NCBI GenBank assembly: GCA_037953745.1
Contig: JBAKBP010003102.1
Coordinates: 1-64,000, forward strand
Source: Lithodes maja
Taxonomy: Eukaryota; Arthropoda; Malacostraca; Decapoda; Lithodidae
Length of the DNA stretch: 64,000 nucleotides
Direction of reading: 5' to 3'
In this document: in pieces, positions 22,189-32,104 of the stretch
How the letters are laid out: the number at the start of each line of letters is the position of its first letter
How positions within the stretch are numbered: position 1 is the stretch's first letter
The notes under the pieces: model-generated
Databases searched by the model: none
Seen by the model: only the letters and a program-made list of their open reading frames with translations
What the model was told of the DNA's origin: nothing
Translations under genes and position numbers: made by a program

Positions 22189-23045
22189 TCTAATCTCTCA
22201 GTGGGGTTCGAACCGCCGACCATCAGGACGATAGCCGACGCTTTAATAAACTACACCACGGCAGTCTAAAAGACACTCAACCCTCTATCCTATTTATGTT
22301 AAGGAGAAGGAAAACCCACTAGGCGAATATATTTCAATTCAAAGCTAATCGTAGGATCCATATTCCAGAATACCATACAAGGATTTCTGAGTGTCCCGAC
22401 GCAACTCGGGCCGAAATTGATTTAATTTAATTCTAACCCACCAAGCATGAGAGTTACAAATATTGAGTATATGTCACAAATACACGTGAGCCACTAAATG
22501 TTTCTAATCTAGTAATCTCTCAGTGGGGTTCGAACCGCCGACCATCAGGACGATAGCCGACGCTTTAATCAACTACACCACGGCAGTCTAAAAGACACTC
22601 AACCCTCTATCCTATTTATATTAAGGAGAAGGGAAACCCACTAGGCGAATATATTTCAATTCATACCTAGTCATAGGATCCATATTCCAGAATACCATAC
22701 AAGGATTTCTGAGTGTCCCGACGCAACTCGGGCCGAAATTGATTTAATTTAATTCTAACCCACCAAGCATGAGAGTTACAAATATTGAGTATATATATCA
22801 CAAATACACGTGAGCCACTAAATGTTTCTAATCTCTCAGTGGGGTTCAATATTTGTAACTCTCATGCTTGGTGGGTTAGAATTAAATTAAATCAATTTCG
22901 GCCCGAGTTGCGTCGGGACACTCAGAAATCCTTGTATGGTATTCTGGAATATGGATCCTACGACTAGGTATGAATTGAAATATATTCGCCTAGTGGGTTT
23001 CCCTTCTCCTTAACATAAATAAGATAGAGGGTTGAGTGTCTTTTA

Positions 23046-23110
23046 GACTGCCGTGGTGTAGTTGATTAAAGCGTCGGCTATCGTCCTGATGGTCGGCGGT
23101 TCGAACCCCA
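23046..23110 (+). other. tRNA-derived SINE head (not a tRNA gene)
   Basis: Starts GACTGCCGTGGTGTAG and ends with the T-loop GGTTCGAACCCC. The 3' strand of the acceptor stem (complement of GACTGCC) is absent after it, so this is a Pol III promoter module of a SINE and not a functional tRNA. Two further copies lie on the minus strand (around 22205 and 22530). Confidence 0.65.
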
Positions 23111-23161
23111 CTGAGAGATTAGAAACGTTTAGTGGCTCACGTGTATTTGTGATATATACTC

Positions 23162-23167
23162 AATATA

Positions 23168-23200
<33 letters not shown>
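23162..23200. repeat. (TA)n microsatellite
   Basis: A TA run after the third SINE copy. Confidence 0.85.
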
Positions 23201-23205
<5 letters not shown>

Positions 23206-23320
23206 CACACACTATATTACATCTACTATGCGTTTCCAATAGAGGAAAAGAAGGACCAACGTTGGTGTTTCTGATTCATTAGTCAACTCGGCTACTAACA
23301 AGCTGTGTAATAATATTACA

Positions 23321-24704
23321 CAGCACCCGATGACTGGAAGACTGGCATAATAGTCCCCCTATATACGGGCAAAGGGGAAAGAGGAGTGTGTGGTAACCAC
23401 CGAGGAATATGTCTTCTAATCGTAGTAGGGAAGGTATACAGTATGGTAGTGATTGAGAGAGTGAGAGTGAGAACGGAGAAATGGATAGGCGACGTGCAGG
23501 GAGGTTTTAGGAAGGGAAGAGGATGTGTAGATCAGATTTTTACCCTGAATTGTGTTGTGGAGAAATATCTGGAGAAGAAACAAAAGGTGTATGTTGCCAT
23601 TATGGCATTGGAGAAGGCCTATGACAGAGTGGATAGAGAAGGTTTGTGGAAAGTACTTAGAATATACGGAGTAGATGGCAAGTTGCTGAAAGCAGTGAAG
23701 AGTATGTATGAGGGTGCAAAGGCAGCAGTACGTGTGGAGAGTGAGCAGAGCGAGTTCTTTGACCTGAATGTTGGTTTGAAACAGGGGTGTGTGATGTCCC
23801 CGTGGTTGTTTACTGTATATATGGATAGAGTCATGAAAGAAATACTATCAAGAGCAGTGGATGTTGGTGTATCGCTGAAAAGGGAGGGTAATGAGTGGAA
23901 GCTTCCTATACTGCTGTTTGCGGATGATACAGTTCTGATGAGCGATAATGAATGGGAGCTGCAGGGTTTGGTAAATAAGTTTGGAACAGTGTGCGAAAAA
24001 CGGAATTTGAAGGTAAATGCGGGGAAGAGCAAGGTTATGGTCTTCGAAAGGGGTGAAGTCACAGAGTGTGAGGTGAAGTTGAACGGTCAGGCTATGGAGA
24101 TCGTCAACTCTTTTAAGTATCTGGGCAGTGTGTTGAGTAAAGATGGGACTATGGATGAAGAAGTGCAGGAGAGGGTACAACAGGGGAAGAGGGTTGTAGG
24201 AACGCTGAAAGCAGTAACAAGAAATAGGGTGGTCAGTATGGAAGTGAAGAAGTCCTTGCATGACAGTGTGGTAATCCCGACACTGACTTAAGGAAGTGAA
24301 GCATGGACGTTGGTTGAGAGACTCAGACCAAGAGTGACAGCAGTGGAAGTGAATTACTTAAGAAGTGTGTGCGGAGTTACATGGAGGGCTAGACAGACTA
24401 ATGAAGAAGTAAGAAGGAGGTGTGGTGTGGAGGTAGATGTGCTGGAAAGTGTGAAAAGGAACAACTTGAGATGGTTCGGCCATATGGAACGTATGGAAAG
24501 CGAGAGAATGAGTATGAGGGTGTACAAGAGCGAGGTGGAAGGACAGGGAGAGAGAGGTAGACCGAATGAGAGGTGGAAGGATGGAGTGAGGAAGTATATG
24601 AACGAAGGTGGTGCTGTTGGGTGGAGGGGCGTCGACTGACTGGGGACAGAGGTGTATGGGGGCGGTTCGTTCGTGGCCACCAATTCGGGGATTATGGCGT
24701 CAGG

Positions 24705-24707
<3 letters not shown>
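23321..24707 (+). pseudogene. RTE-like LINE 3 (5'-truncated), intron C-D
   Basis: Begins in the RT N-terminus (PDDWKTGIIVPLY), then open 23386-24291 with VVGKVYSMVVIERV, IMALEKAYDRV (FMDLEKAYDRV in LINE 1, so the motif A Asp is lost), GLKQGCVMSPWLF and LFADDTVLMSDNEWE. A TAA at 24289-24291 replaces the Tyr of TYGSEAW. The tail resumes (WFGHMERMESERM...) to 24690. Unlike LINEs 1 and 2, the 3' tail is (TA)n (24708-24736). Otherwise it is about 95% like LINE 1. Confidence 0.87.
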
Positions 24708-24738
<31 letters not shown>

Positions 24739-24739
<1 letters not shown>

Positions 24740-26938
24740 ATAGACTCCTTTAAAGAAGGACTGAAACCTCCCATGCTCGGGGTTTGTAACTTGAGTCTGA
24801 AGGATTAACTTGAGTCCTGGGCTAAAATAACTTCTAGAACGGCTAGAGACACGATCTCGGGGTCCAAATAGGGATTTTTGAGGACGGCGAGTTCACTAGC
24901 GAAATTTTCAACACCACCTGGTGTCATCTTCAAGGTCAAAAGGTCATATTTCAAGGTCAAATTAGTGAATTTTGGTATTTTTTTCCCGATTCTTGTGTCT
25001 AACTCATAAACGGTGAGCGATGGCTGATTGTAATAAGAGGCAAGTTTGTAGAGCTGTCCAAATTTGATATTTATTATCCATAGACTCCTTTAAAGAAGGA
25101 CTGAAACCTCCCATGCTCGGGGTTTGTAACTTGAGTATGAAGGATTAACTTGAGTCCTGGGCTAAAATGACTTCTAGAAGGGCTAGAGGCACGATCTCGG
25201 GGTCCACATAGGGTTTTTTGAGGACGGTGAGTTCACTAGCGACATTTTCAACACCACCTGGGGTCATCTCCAAGGTCAAAAGGTCATATTTCAAGGTCAA
25301 ATTAGTGAATTTTGGTAATTTTTGCCCGTTTTTTGTGTCTAACTCATAAACGGTGAGAGATGGCTGATTGTAATAATCGGCAAGTTTGTAGAGCTGTCAA
25401 AATTTGATATTTATTATCATATATCGTATTACATAAACATTATATGCATATCACAACACTATGTCTATTACAACTATGTCTATGTCTATCACTAGTTGGA
25501 GAGCTTTTCTTGCCTCCTGAGGCATCCCACAGCCTTTTCTTTGTCACTTACATTGAGGAAATGAGCTTTCAAGAGAATGTTAGCTAAAGTAGTACATGCA
25601 GCATTACTACTAGATACAGGTGCATCTACAAAGGATAACAGCTCAGCAAAATTAAAGCGGCAATGCATTTTAGTCTTGTCATGCAAATTATAGGCATTAT
25701 GTACAATAAAGACGGTTGACATAGTCGACACACTCAGTCCACCTCTATTCAAATTATCTAGGAACTCAGATGACACCTCGTTACCATCATCATCAAGGAT
25801 CTCCTCCATACTAGAGCTATCACCATATTTATGAACAAGGTGTCCGGCCAAATAAACAACTTTATGCTTAAGACCTCAAGAGTTCCTGAGTGTCTTGAGG
25901 AGTGATCAATGAGTTCACTTCACTCATCTGTATTTATGGAAGTAGTACAATTCTTGTCGCAATCAAGCACACGAGAACTAGATTCTGGCATAATGTCATG
26001 CTTAATGAGTGTCTGCAAATTTGCAATTTTAGCTGCAGCCATAATGTCAACTACGTCAATGTAGAAGTTTCCACCGCTTCTTTGCCTGGCTTGGCCGAAA
26101 AACTTTTCCAAGGCTTCATCCGCGAATATAGCAGGAAGAACGTAGTCAAAGTCTTTCTCTGCCAGAAACAATTTGGCAGCATCCACATTCTTACGTGTGG
26201 ACACAGTGAAGGCTTAAGCAGTTTTCTGAGTTAGCTTCAACTTACGATCACCACCTCCTTGCCATGCGCAGGTAGATATAATTTGGCAGGCCTCCTCCAG
26301 CCTAGTGAAACTTGTACAGTCTGCTGTCCAAGGCTGTCTGGATTCGTCGCGCAGATGGATACCAAAATTCACTAATTTGACCTTGAAATATGACCTTTTG
26401 ACCTTGAAGATGACCCCAGGTGGTGTTGAAAATGTTGCTAGTGAACTCGCCGTCCTCAAAAACCCCTATTTGGACCCCGAGATCGTGTCTCTAGCCCTTC
26501 AAGAAGTCAGTTTAGCCCAGGACTCAAGTTAATCCTTCATACTCAAGTTACAAACACCAAGCATGGGAGGTTTCAGTCCTTCTTTAAAGGAGTCTATGGA
26601 TAATAAATATCAAATTTGGACAGCTCTACAAACTTGCCTCTAATTACAATCAGCCATCTCTCACCGTTTATGAGTTAGACACAAAAAACGGGCAAAAATG
26701 ACCAAAATTCACTAATTTGACCTTGAAATATGACCTTTTGACCTTGAAGAAGACCCCAAGTGGTGTTGAAAATGTCGCTAGTGAACTCGCCGTCCTCAAA
26801 AAACCCTATTTGGACCCCGAGATCGTGTCTCTAGCCCTTCTAGAAGTCATTTTAGCCCGGGACTCAAGTTAATCCTTCAGACTCAAGTTAAAAACCCCGA
26901 GGTCGTGACGTTCCAGTCCTTCTTCAAAGGAGTCTATG
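24739..26938 (-). mobile_element. P-element-like transposon remnant with duplicated long TIRs, intron C-D
   Basis: Outer ends are CATAGACTCCTTTAAAGAAGG at 24739 and its near complement at 26938. Each terminal region consists of a repeated 340-bp unit: left units start at 24739 and 25079; right units end at 26598 and 26938, the inner right one lacking about 100 bp. Between them lies a broken C-terminal part of a P/THAP9-type transposase on the minus strand. The THAP finger and the catalytic core are missing. It is a non-autonomous internal-deletion derivative. TA microsatellites flank both sides, so a target duplication cannot be read. Confidence 0.75.
25492..26210 (-). pseudogene. P-element/THAP9-type transposase, C-terminal fragment, frameshifted
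   Basis: Two open blocks. 26204-25920 contains ADEALEKFFGQARQRSGGNF, matching the family hallmark (D/E-x-L-E-x-F-F-x-Q-x-R-x-x-x-G-G-N) in the transposase C-terminus. 25851-25492, with its beginning in another frame, carries YLAGHLVHKYG, equivalent to the family YIAGY motif, and a helical tail. A stop at about 25917 and a frame change near 25865 separate them. The N-terminal DNA-binding and catalytic regions are absent. Family assignment is from motif recognition. Confidence 0.72.
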
Positions 26939-26940
26939 AT

Positions 26941-26963
26941 ATATATACATATATATATATACC

Positions 26964-27022
<59 letters not shown>

Positions 27023-27023
27023 T

Positions 27024-27105
<82 letters not shown>
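26941..27105. repeat. (TA)n microsatellite, long
   Basis: TA repeats with a few CA, CCGG and AATA interruptions directly after the P-like element end. They give spurious Ile-Tyr frames on both strands. Confidence 0.95.
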
Positions 27106-27123
27106 CATAATGATTACATTTTT

Positions 27124-27214
27124 GCAGGTTCGTCTCTCATCAAAGAAGACCCCATATACTGTACATACTGTATGTACAGTATATGGGGTCTTCTTTGATG
27201 AGAGTCGAACCTGC
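27124..27214. repeat. 91-bp near-perfect palindrome (45-bp arms, 1-nt loop), intron C-D
   Basis: The left arm starts GCAGGTTCGTCTCTCATC, the right arm ends GATGAGAGTCGAACCTGC, and the centre is ACATACTGTATGT. I find one mismatched pair in 45. It follows a TA microsatellite. As RNA it would fold into a single long hairpin. The arms carry GGTTCG, reminiscent of a Pol III B box, so it may be an inverted duplicate of a SINE or MITE end. Confidence 0.88.
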
Positions 27215-27311
27215 ATATTTCTATATAGTACATTGATTGGCGTCATTATAATTCAGTGAAGTTATGATACATACATATTACTCTGAATATTAAGTAATAG
27301 TATAAGTAGGG

Positions 27312-27480
27312 AAGGTGTGATGGAATGGTGGTGCTACAGTATTGGTAATCTTAAGGTACCGGGTTCAAATCCCAATGTGGTCAATGGGAATACATTATTG
27401 GGATGGAATTTGTGCTGTACTTAATCTGGTGCATCACCACAAATCCCCACCGACACGCCATAACAGTATCAACTAAATTA
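27312..27480 (+). repeat. tRNA-derived SINE-like sequence, intron C-D
   Basis: A B box GGGTTCAAATCCC at 27359-27371 follows an A-box-like TGGAATGGTGG at about 27322. The body is CAATGTGGTCAATGGGAATAC and beyond. The acceptor stem cannot be closed, so it is not a tRNA gene. The 3' limit is uncertain. Confidence 0.45.
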
Positions 27481-28204
27481 GCATTGTATGAATATTCCTA
27501 TATTAAAATTATGCTATCGGGACAGTGCCTAGTGAGCAAACATCTAAATAATAGGTGACATTTGAGATAGGTATCAGAGGTCGTGAGATGAGAGAGTGAG
27601 ACAGTGGCGATGCAGATTAGAGAACTCAGAGATGCAATGGGCCATGAGGAGACAACAAGGCATCGTAAGTCTACAAAGTTAGTAAGACCAGGAACGAGCC
27701 GGTTGAAATACTCAAACTGTCTTGATGTCTGACTTGCTATCTAGAATAAGACATCCTGTCTACACCATGTTGAGCGGTTGAATCTGTACAGAGGTAGAGT
27801 TGAAATATTGGATAGTTTAAAAACAAAATTTTATCTGAACCCTGATGAACGGATACTCGTGAACGAGTAACAAGATTGGCTGCGGGAATCAGGCAACCAC
27901 AGTTCACCAATAATCTGTTTCCTGTAACACAGTGTCTCCCAACATGGAACTTCAGGGAATGGCTTAATCTTGTTTTTAATACTGGTATAAACATATCTGA
28001 AATAAAGACTTTATAGATATTGACAAAAATGGCAAAGAAACGTGCTGTTAGATCAAATGAGTTGCTTAAATGTTAGCTTTATAATGCAGCCTCCACAAAA
28101 ATATTGTTAACGTTGAAAAAAAGAAACTGCAATTTGTATGCAGGATTTTGTTTCTTTGTGTATGAAAAGGCAAATCTGCCTAACGCATGCATTTTGAATC
28201 AGTT
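27481..28204. other. Intron C-D, nothing recognised
   Basis: AT-rich, with a few short open frames that show no family resemblance. Confidence 0.5.
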
Positions 28205-29006
28205 TAAGTCATAGGATGAGGGAGAGAGTTCCAAGTTTACTTGATGAGTAGAAGAAAGACTGGAAAATTGGCTTCGTCATAATTGGATATAATAAGGGTG
28301 GGAATGGGTTGAAAGGCGGGTGACCTCTATTCGCAGTAAGGGAGGATGTATACACTTCGAAAGCTCTGAAGACCACTGATTATTGTAATAGCAATAGAAG
28401 AGCATGAGAGATGCAACAATGTGGCGTGTAGAGAGAGATTGTTGGGAATTAGAAAAGAGGTGAATTGAGGAGACAAAATGCTTATGACTCACCCTTTGGA
28501 GAAGTGAGGTATGGGTGGAACCTCACCACACATATGAACAATACCTGATACATGGGCGCACTATGCCTCTGAACAGAGCAAAAAGCTGAGCGGAGGTATA
28601 GAATCCACTGAGACGGTTGAGCACACCTAATTTCTGGGAAGCTGTTTTAGCAAGAGTGGTAATATGATCTTTCCAATATAGTTCAGAAGAAAAAGATACT
28701 CCAAAAATATTGAAATAGAATATTTATTAATTTGTTAATTGTTGAAGAGTAAGAGAAAGTTATGTGGTAGATTGTGACGTGTAGATAGATGGAGAAATTT
28801 GGCTTTGGAAAGTAACAAGATTATCTCTGCCCTAATCAGAAATAGTTAACAGATCAGAAGATAGGTATGCAATGGCCTCATCATGTGAGTTTTGGAGTAA
28901 TTGCGTGGTTGGTCTTTGTGGCATTGTAGTTGAAAATTGTCGGGTAGAATCTTTTGCATATGAGTGGATAGAACTAGAGGTACAGTTAAGAAGCTTATTC
29001 TTATGA
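28205..29006 (-). pseudogene. Jockey/CR1-like LINE fragment (3' part), next to exon C
   Basis: A diverged relative of the LINEs at 36.6 and 47.5 kb. It reads LNCTSSSIHSYAKDSTRQFS (YADDSTLHYS in intact relatives, so the FADD-type catalytic pair is KD), then the thumb and C-terminal pieces NVASLMLFY-type, NQWSSELSKCIHPPL and TRLSTHSHPY, in several frames. The 5' truncation point lies about 14 bp downstream of the exon C splice donor. Confidence 0.75.
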
Positions 29007-29019
29007 GGGGATATCATAC

Positions 29020-29210
29020 TTGAGGTTGTAGGAGTTGAGACTGAGGCCGAAGTAGACTGTATTGTAAGCGATCCATATGTAGAAGATGATGAACACCCGC
29101 TCTCGCACCTCAGGAGTCAGTACCAACAGGAACACATACTTAAGCTTCCTCATCACTATGTTCTCTGTATTTAGTCTGGTCAATTCTGTTTTGCTCTTGC
29201 TGGTGGTTTC
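29020..29210 (-). CDS. SLC22-type transporter, exon C (loop, TM7)
   Basis: Reads a charged cytoplasmic loop (ETTSKSKTELTRL), LLVLTPEVRERVFIIFYIW and YNTVYFGLSLNSYNL. The last pieces match the SLC22 pattern DL..TP.LR...L...W......YYGLSLN. The acceptor is gttccattag before 29210, with CTAAT/CTAAC-like branch sequence upstream; the donor is CTCAA|gtatga after 29020. It begins in phase 0, matching the end of exon B, and ends two bases into an Asn codon completed by exon D. A LINE fragment sits immediately after the donor. Confidence 0.9.
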
Positions 29211-29549
29211 CTAATGGAACATGTTACATTAGTTACAGGAAACTGTTTCAGATAAAAAGAAACTGATAACTCTGTATTTTGTTCTCTCACAAAACGTGCT
29301 CTGTTACTCATAAAAGGCAAGTGCACGATTATTGTTGGCCGACATAGAGCCCAAAAACTGAAGTTTCTGGCTGTTATTACTTCGCAAAGAAAATATATGG
29401 CATAACATAAAACAGCATGAAGCAGTGGAATAGTTAATTTACATATTAATTTCAAATGCATCTCGATAGGTGTCCGGGTATCCAAGCACAAAAATGGAAA
29501 ACAAAATAGTTCAACAGCTGAGCCTAATGTTGGTTGATTGTAACATTAA

Positions 29550-29790
29550 CTCTCTCATGTCTGAGTAAGGTTTTCAGGTTTCCATGGACAGGCGACACAC
29601 GGTCTGGGGCTGCTAATGTTTTTTTCATTGTTCCCGTTCACACGGCTATGATATTTTGCCAGATACCTTCAAATATGGAATAGTAGATCAGATCAAGTCC
29701 TAAATGGACGCGATCACATCTTTCGTGTGGTTTTACCAAATTTTGTGCAGGGCTTAAGGACACGATCACGTCCATACGTTATCGACAGGG
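29550..29790. mobile_element. Short TTAA-flanked MITE, intron B-C
   Basis: TTAA at 29546-29549 and 29791-29794. Ends are CTCTCTCATGTC and GTTATCGACAGGG. Contains AAATGGACGCGATCACATC and ACACGATCACGTCC in its right half. 241 bp, non-coding. Confidence 0.45.
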
Positions 29791-29924
29791 TTAATAAATT
29801 TAAAGATATTTGAATTATTGCCAAAAGTTTGTTATTAGCTTACAAAGTTATTTATGGCAAACATTGATTAACAATTGAGGTTTTCGAATTATTTACCATA
29901 ACATATATTTCTATGCTGAACAAT

Positions 29925-30314
29925 ATTTAGGGTGGATGGGACTCGTTAGCCTTGGTCGGCAACTCATCTAGGGGAGACAACCTTATACAAATCCGGGTGG
30001 ATGGGACTCGTCAGCCTTGGTTGGCAACCTGTCTAGGGGAGTAAACCTGATACAAATCCGTACTGCTTACCTAAGGGTAAGGCAGGTTAGTGGATGGATT
30101 AGCCGAACACCACTGTAGAAAAATAGTGCTAACAAGATACACAGAGGGCCTCGGAGTCGGACGGATCCTAAATTGAGTGGTCAATCCTGTAAGTCCTTCA
30201 CTAAACTGGCTCGGGTTGTCACTCTCACAGGGAATAGGTCCGCTTGGGGGCATTCTGTGTATGGCCACCCTCGTAAGGGGAGTAAGGCGTCCGGCAATAG
30301 ATAGATAGATAGAA
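29925..30314 (+). repeat. LINE 3'-end-like repeat with GATA tail, intron B-C
   Basis: Contains a short direct repeat (GGTGGATGGGACTCGT at 29932 and 29997). It ends GGCGTCCGGCAATAGATAGATAG, the same terminal signal (GGCAATAGATAG) as RTE-like LINEs 1 and 2, which suggests use of the same machinery by another LINE or a SINE. No protein similarity. Confidence 0.5.
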
Positions 30315-30344
30315 ACAATATTTAGACTGAAAACAAAAATACAT

Positions 30345-30710
30345 ACATAAATATATATCTCTCACTTCGCTGCAATGTTGCATCTCTCGCTATTCTATAG
30401 CTACTACACTAATCAGTGTTCCTCAGAGGTCTCCCAGTGAATACTACCTCTATGTAGGGTATGTAGTACCCATCTTGCAACACAATCCCACCCATACTCT
30501 GTGCAACTCTCCAACTCAAAGATTGAAACGATATTCCCAATCTGTCTTCTATTTAACAGCTGAGCTCTGGAACTCTCTCTCTGAATCCATCTTTCCATCA
30601 TCCTATGAAATAAATTGCTTCAAACTATGTGTCCAGGCATTTTGGCTCGACGGTTTCTTGATTTTAGCCCTGTCACTCTTCCAACTCTGATGGAGGCCCT
30701 CGTCACAGGC
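30345..30710 (+). pseudogene. Jockey/CR1-like LINE fragment (extreme 3' part), intron B-C
   Basis: Starts TCTCTCACTTCGCTGCAATGTTGCATC (the RRNVASL segment), then CNSPTQRLKRYSQSVFYLTAELWNS, LSESIFPSSYEINCFKL (NSLPESVFPSSYGLNCFKL in the 36.6-kb copy). Frameshifted; only the C-terminal 100 or so codons remain. Confidence 0.75.
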
Positions 30711-30804
30711 AGTTTTGCCTTTTGTCTAACTCATTCACAGAAAAAAGTAAAAAAAATATTATATACATATACAGTATAATATATATATATATACTGTATA
30801 TATA

Positions 30805-31380
30805 CAGGGTTTACAAAGAGAATATGTGAGTCAGGTACAAGGGGAGATAGAAGGGCAGGAAGACCCCCATTGAGATGGAGAGACTGTGTAAGAAAGGCTT
30901 TGGATGATAGAGGAATGACTATAGATCAGGCAGGGGAAGTGGTGGTGGACAGGAGTGAATGGAGAATGCTTGTGAATAGTTGAGTGAACACGTGGTCATT
31001 TGGAGTAAGGGGTCGGGCGCAAGCTGGACTAGATAATAGTCCATCAGGCGCCTGGCCCGGGGAGACGATTAATATGAAGGGTGTGCCTGGAAGTGTGGTG
31101 GGAGGGCTTGTGGCTTTGGCTCCGCTGCATGTCTGCCTGCCGAGATCGAAACCTCTCCGGGTGGTCAGGGGCCGGGGGAGTGCTGGAGCGACCTTGGTAA
31201 CCCTGGTCTCTGGGTCTTCTCCTGGGTGACCTGGATGTGTGAGAGTTTGTGTTTTTTATCTGTGTTTATTTTTTGTTTTATGTTGTTTTTGTGTTTTCCC
31301 TGTTCTTGCTCTTGTCTTGAGTCGGCTACCCCCAAAATGGGGATTGGGCCTGAGCATATAGATAGATAGATAGATAGATA
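30805..31380 (+). pseudogene. Second RTE-like LINE family, 3' end with GATA tail, intron B-C
   Basis: Reads GRPPLRWRDCVRKALDDRGM, a typical C-terminal GRP.RW motif, then EWRMLVNS and a stop. It has its own 3' untranslated part ending CCCCAAAATGGGGATTGGGCCTGAGCATATAGATAGATAG. This 3' end differs from that of LINEs 1-3 although it shares the (TAGA)n tail. Confidence 0.65.
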
Positions 31381-31383
31381 TAT

Positions 31384-31844
31384 ACAGGGTGTCTAGGAGG
31401 AAAGGGCATAACTTTGGGAAATGTCAGAACACGGTATTCTAAGCATAAGATGTTCAATAACAAAAAGTCCAAATCTCAACCATTAAAGAGATATTGAAGG
31501 TTTAATGTAGTGTCCTCCCCTGTATCACTGTAATGGACTCGTCCATGTCAAATAGTTTCCAACTGGTCCAACGTGCTAATATGTCTATAATAATTTTGCA
31601 ACTTACAGAAATATAATATCTTTATATTAACATGGTAAAATAATTGCAGAAAGATGGAACTGTCATAGGCACTATTACAGCTAGGCCAGCCTTATGGGGG
31701 AAATACTGAAAAAATACCATTTTCAACATTCGATATCTCTATACCAGTCGAGATTTGGAATATTTCTTATGGAATATTTTAGGCTTAGAATACCTTGTTC
31801 TATCATTTCCCAAAGTTATGCCCTTTCCTCCTGGGACACCCTGT
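31384..31844. mobile_element. Mariner-type MITE with long TIRs, intron B-C
   Basis: Ends are ACAGGGTGTCTAGGAGGAAAGG and a near complement (CCTTTCCTCCTGGGACACCCTGT); similarity continues for about 100 bp into each arm (GGGCATAACTTTGGGAAATG and beyond). ACAGGGTGTCC-type ends next to TA are typical of the IS630/Tc1/mariner group. 461 bp, no transposase. Confidence 0.75.
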
Positions 31845-31956
31845 CTATATATTATATATACCGGTATATATATATATATTAATTGAGTTTAGATGTGAAG
31901 TTGGTTGGTGTAAAAAACATAATATATATATAATATATATTGGTGTTTTGTCTTGC

Positions 31957-32104
31957 CTGTTGTCTAATGTTGCTTATGGCAGTAAGAATATCGTCGTCTG
32001 AAGGCAAGGTTCTGCGGTTCATGGCAGCGGCTTGCTTCAGTATCATAAGTGCTTCAGTGTGACGTCCTTGGAGGATGAGCCAACGAGGCGATTCAGGCAA
32101 GAAC
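31957..32104 (-). CDS. SLC22-type transporter, exon B (PESPRWL loop)
   Basis: Reads FLPESPRWLILQGRHTEALM, the hallmark of SLC22 proteins at the start of the central cytoplasmic loop (PESPRWL...GR..EA), then ILKQAAAMNRRTLPSDDDIL and AISNIRQQ. The acceptor is ggctccag before 32104; its first G completes the Trp codon split from exon A. The donor is CAG|gcaaga after 31957, a GC-type 5' splice site. The phase (0) matches exon C exactly, which supports the GC-AG reading. Confidence 0.92.

Larger units (their letters stand above)
22075..23160. repeat. Inverted cluster of tRNA-like SINE copies, intron C-D
   Basis: Three copies of a roughly 320-bp unit: two in minus orientation (about 22186-22499 and 22500-22846) and one in plus orientation (about 22847-23160), plus a short stub at 22075-22098. 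Each unit holds a tRNA-like head with a perfect B box (GGTTCGAACCCC) and an A-box-like GTGGTGTAGTTGATTAAAGC, then ACTGAGAGATTAGAAAC and a body with CTCATGCTTGGTGGGTTAG. Copies two and three face each other tail to tail with almost no spacer, making a long palindrome. The stub and copy one form another inverted pair around a (TA)n core. Confidence 0.75.

Noticed and set aside
22190..23110. Three tRNA genes
   Set aside because: Pol III box-like sequences are clear, but the acceptor stem cannot be closed and the units are repeats with a common body. They are SINE heads.
25902..26234. Plus-strand 110-residue frame in the P-like element
   Set aside because: Antisense of the transposase C-terminus, which has the recognisable motif.
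26869..27246. Long Ile-Tyr-rich open frames on both strands (also at 14565-14942 and 33265-33507)
   Set aside because: They are translations of (TA)n microsatellites and have no amino-acid signal outside the repeat.
27312..27385. A tRNA gene
   Set aside because: A B box is present but no complete cloverleaf can be drawn, and a repeat-like body follows.
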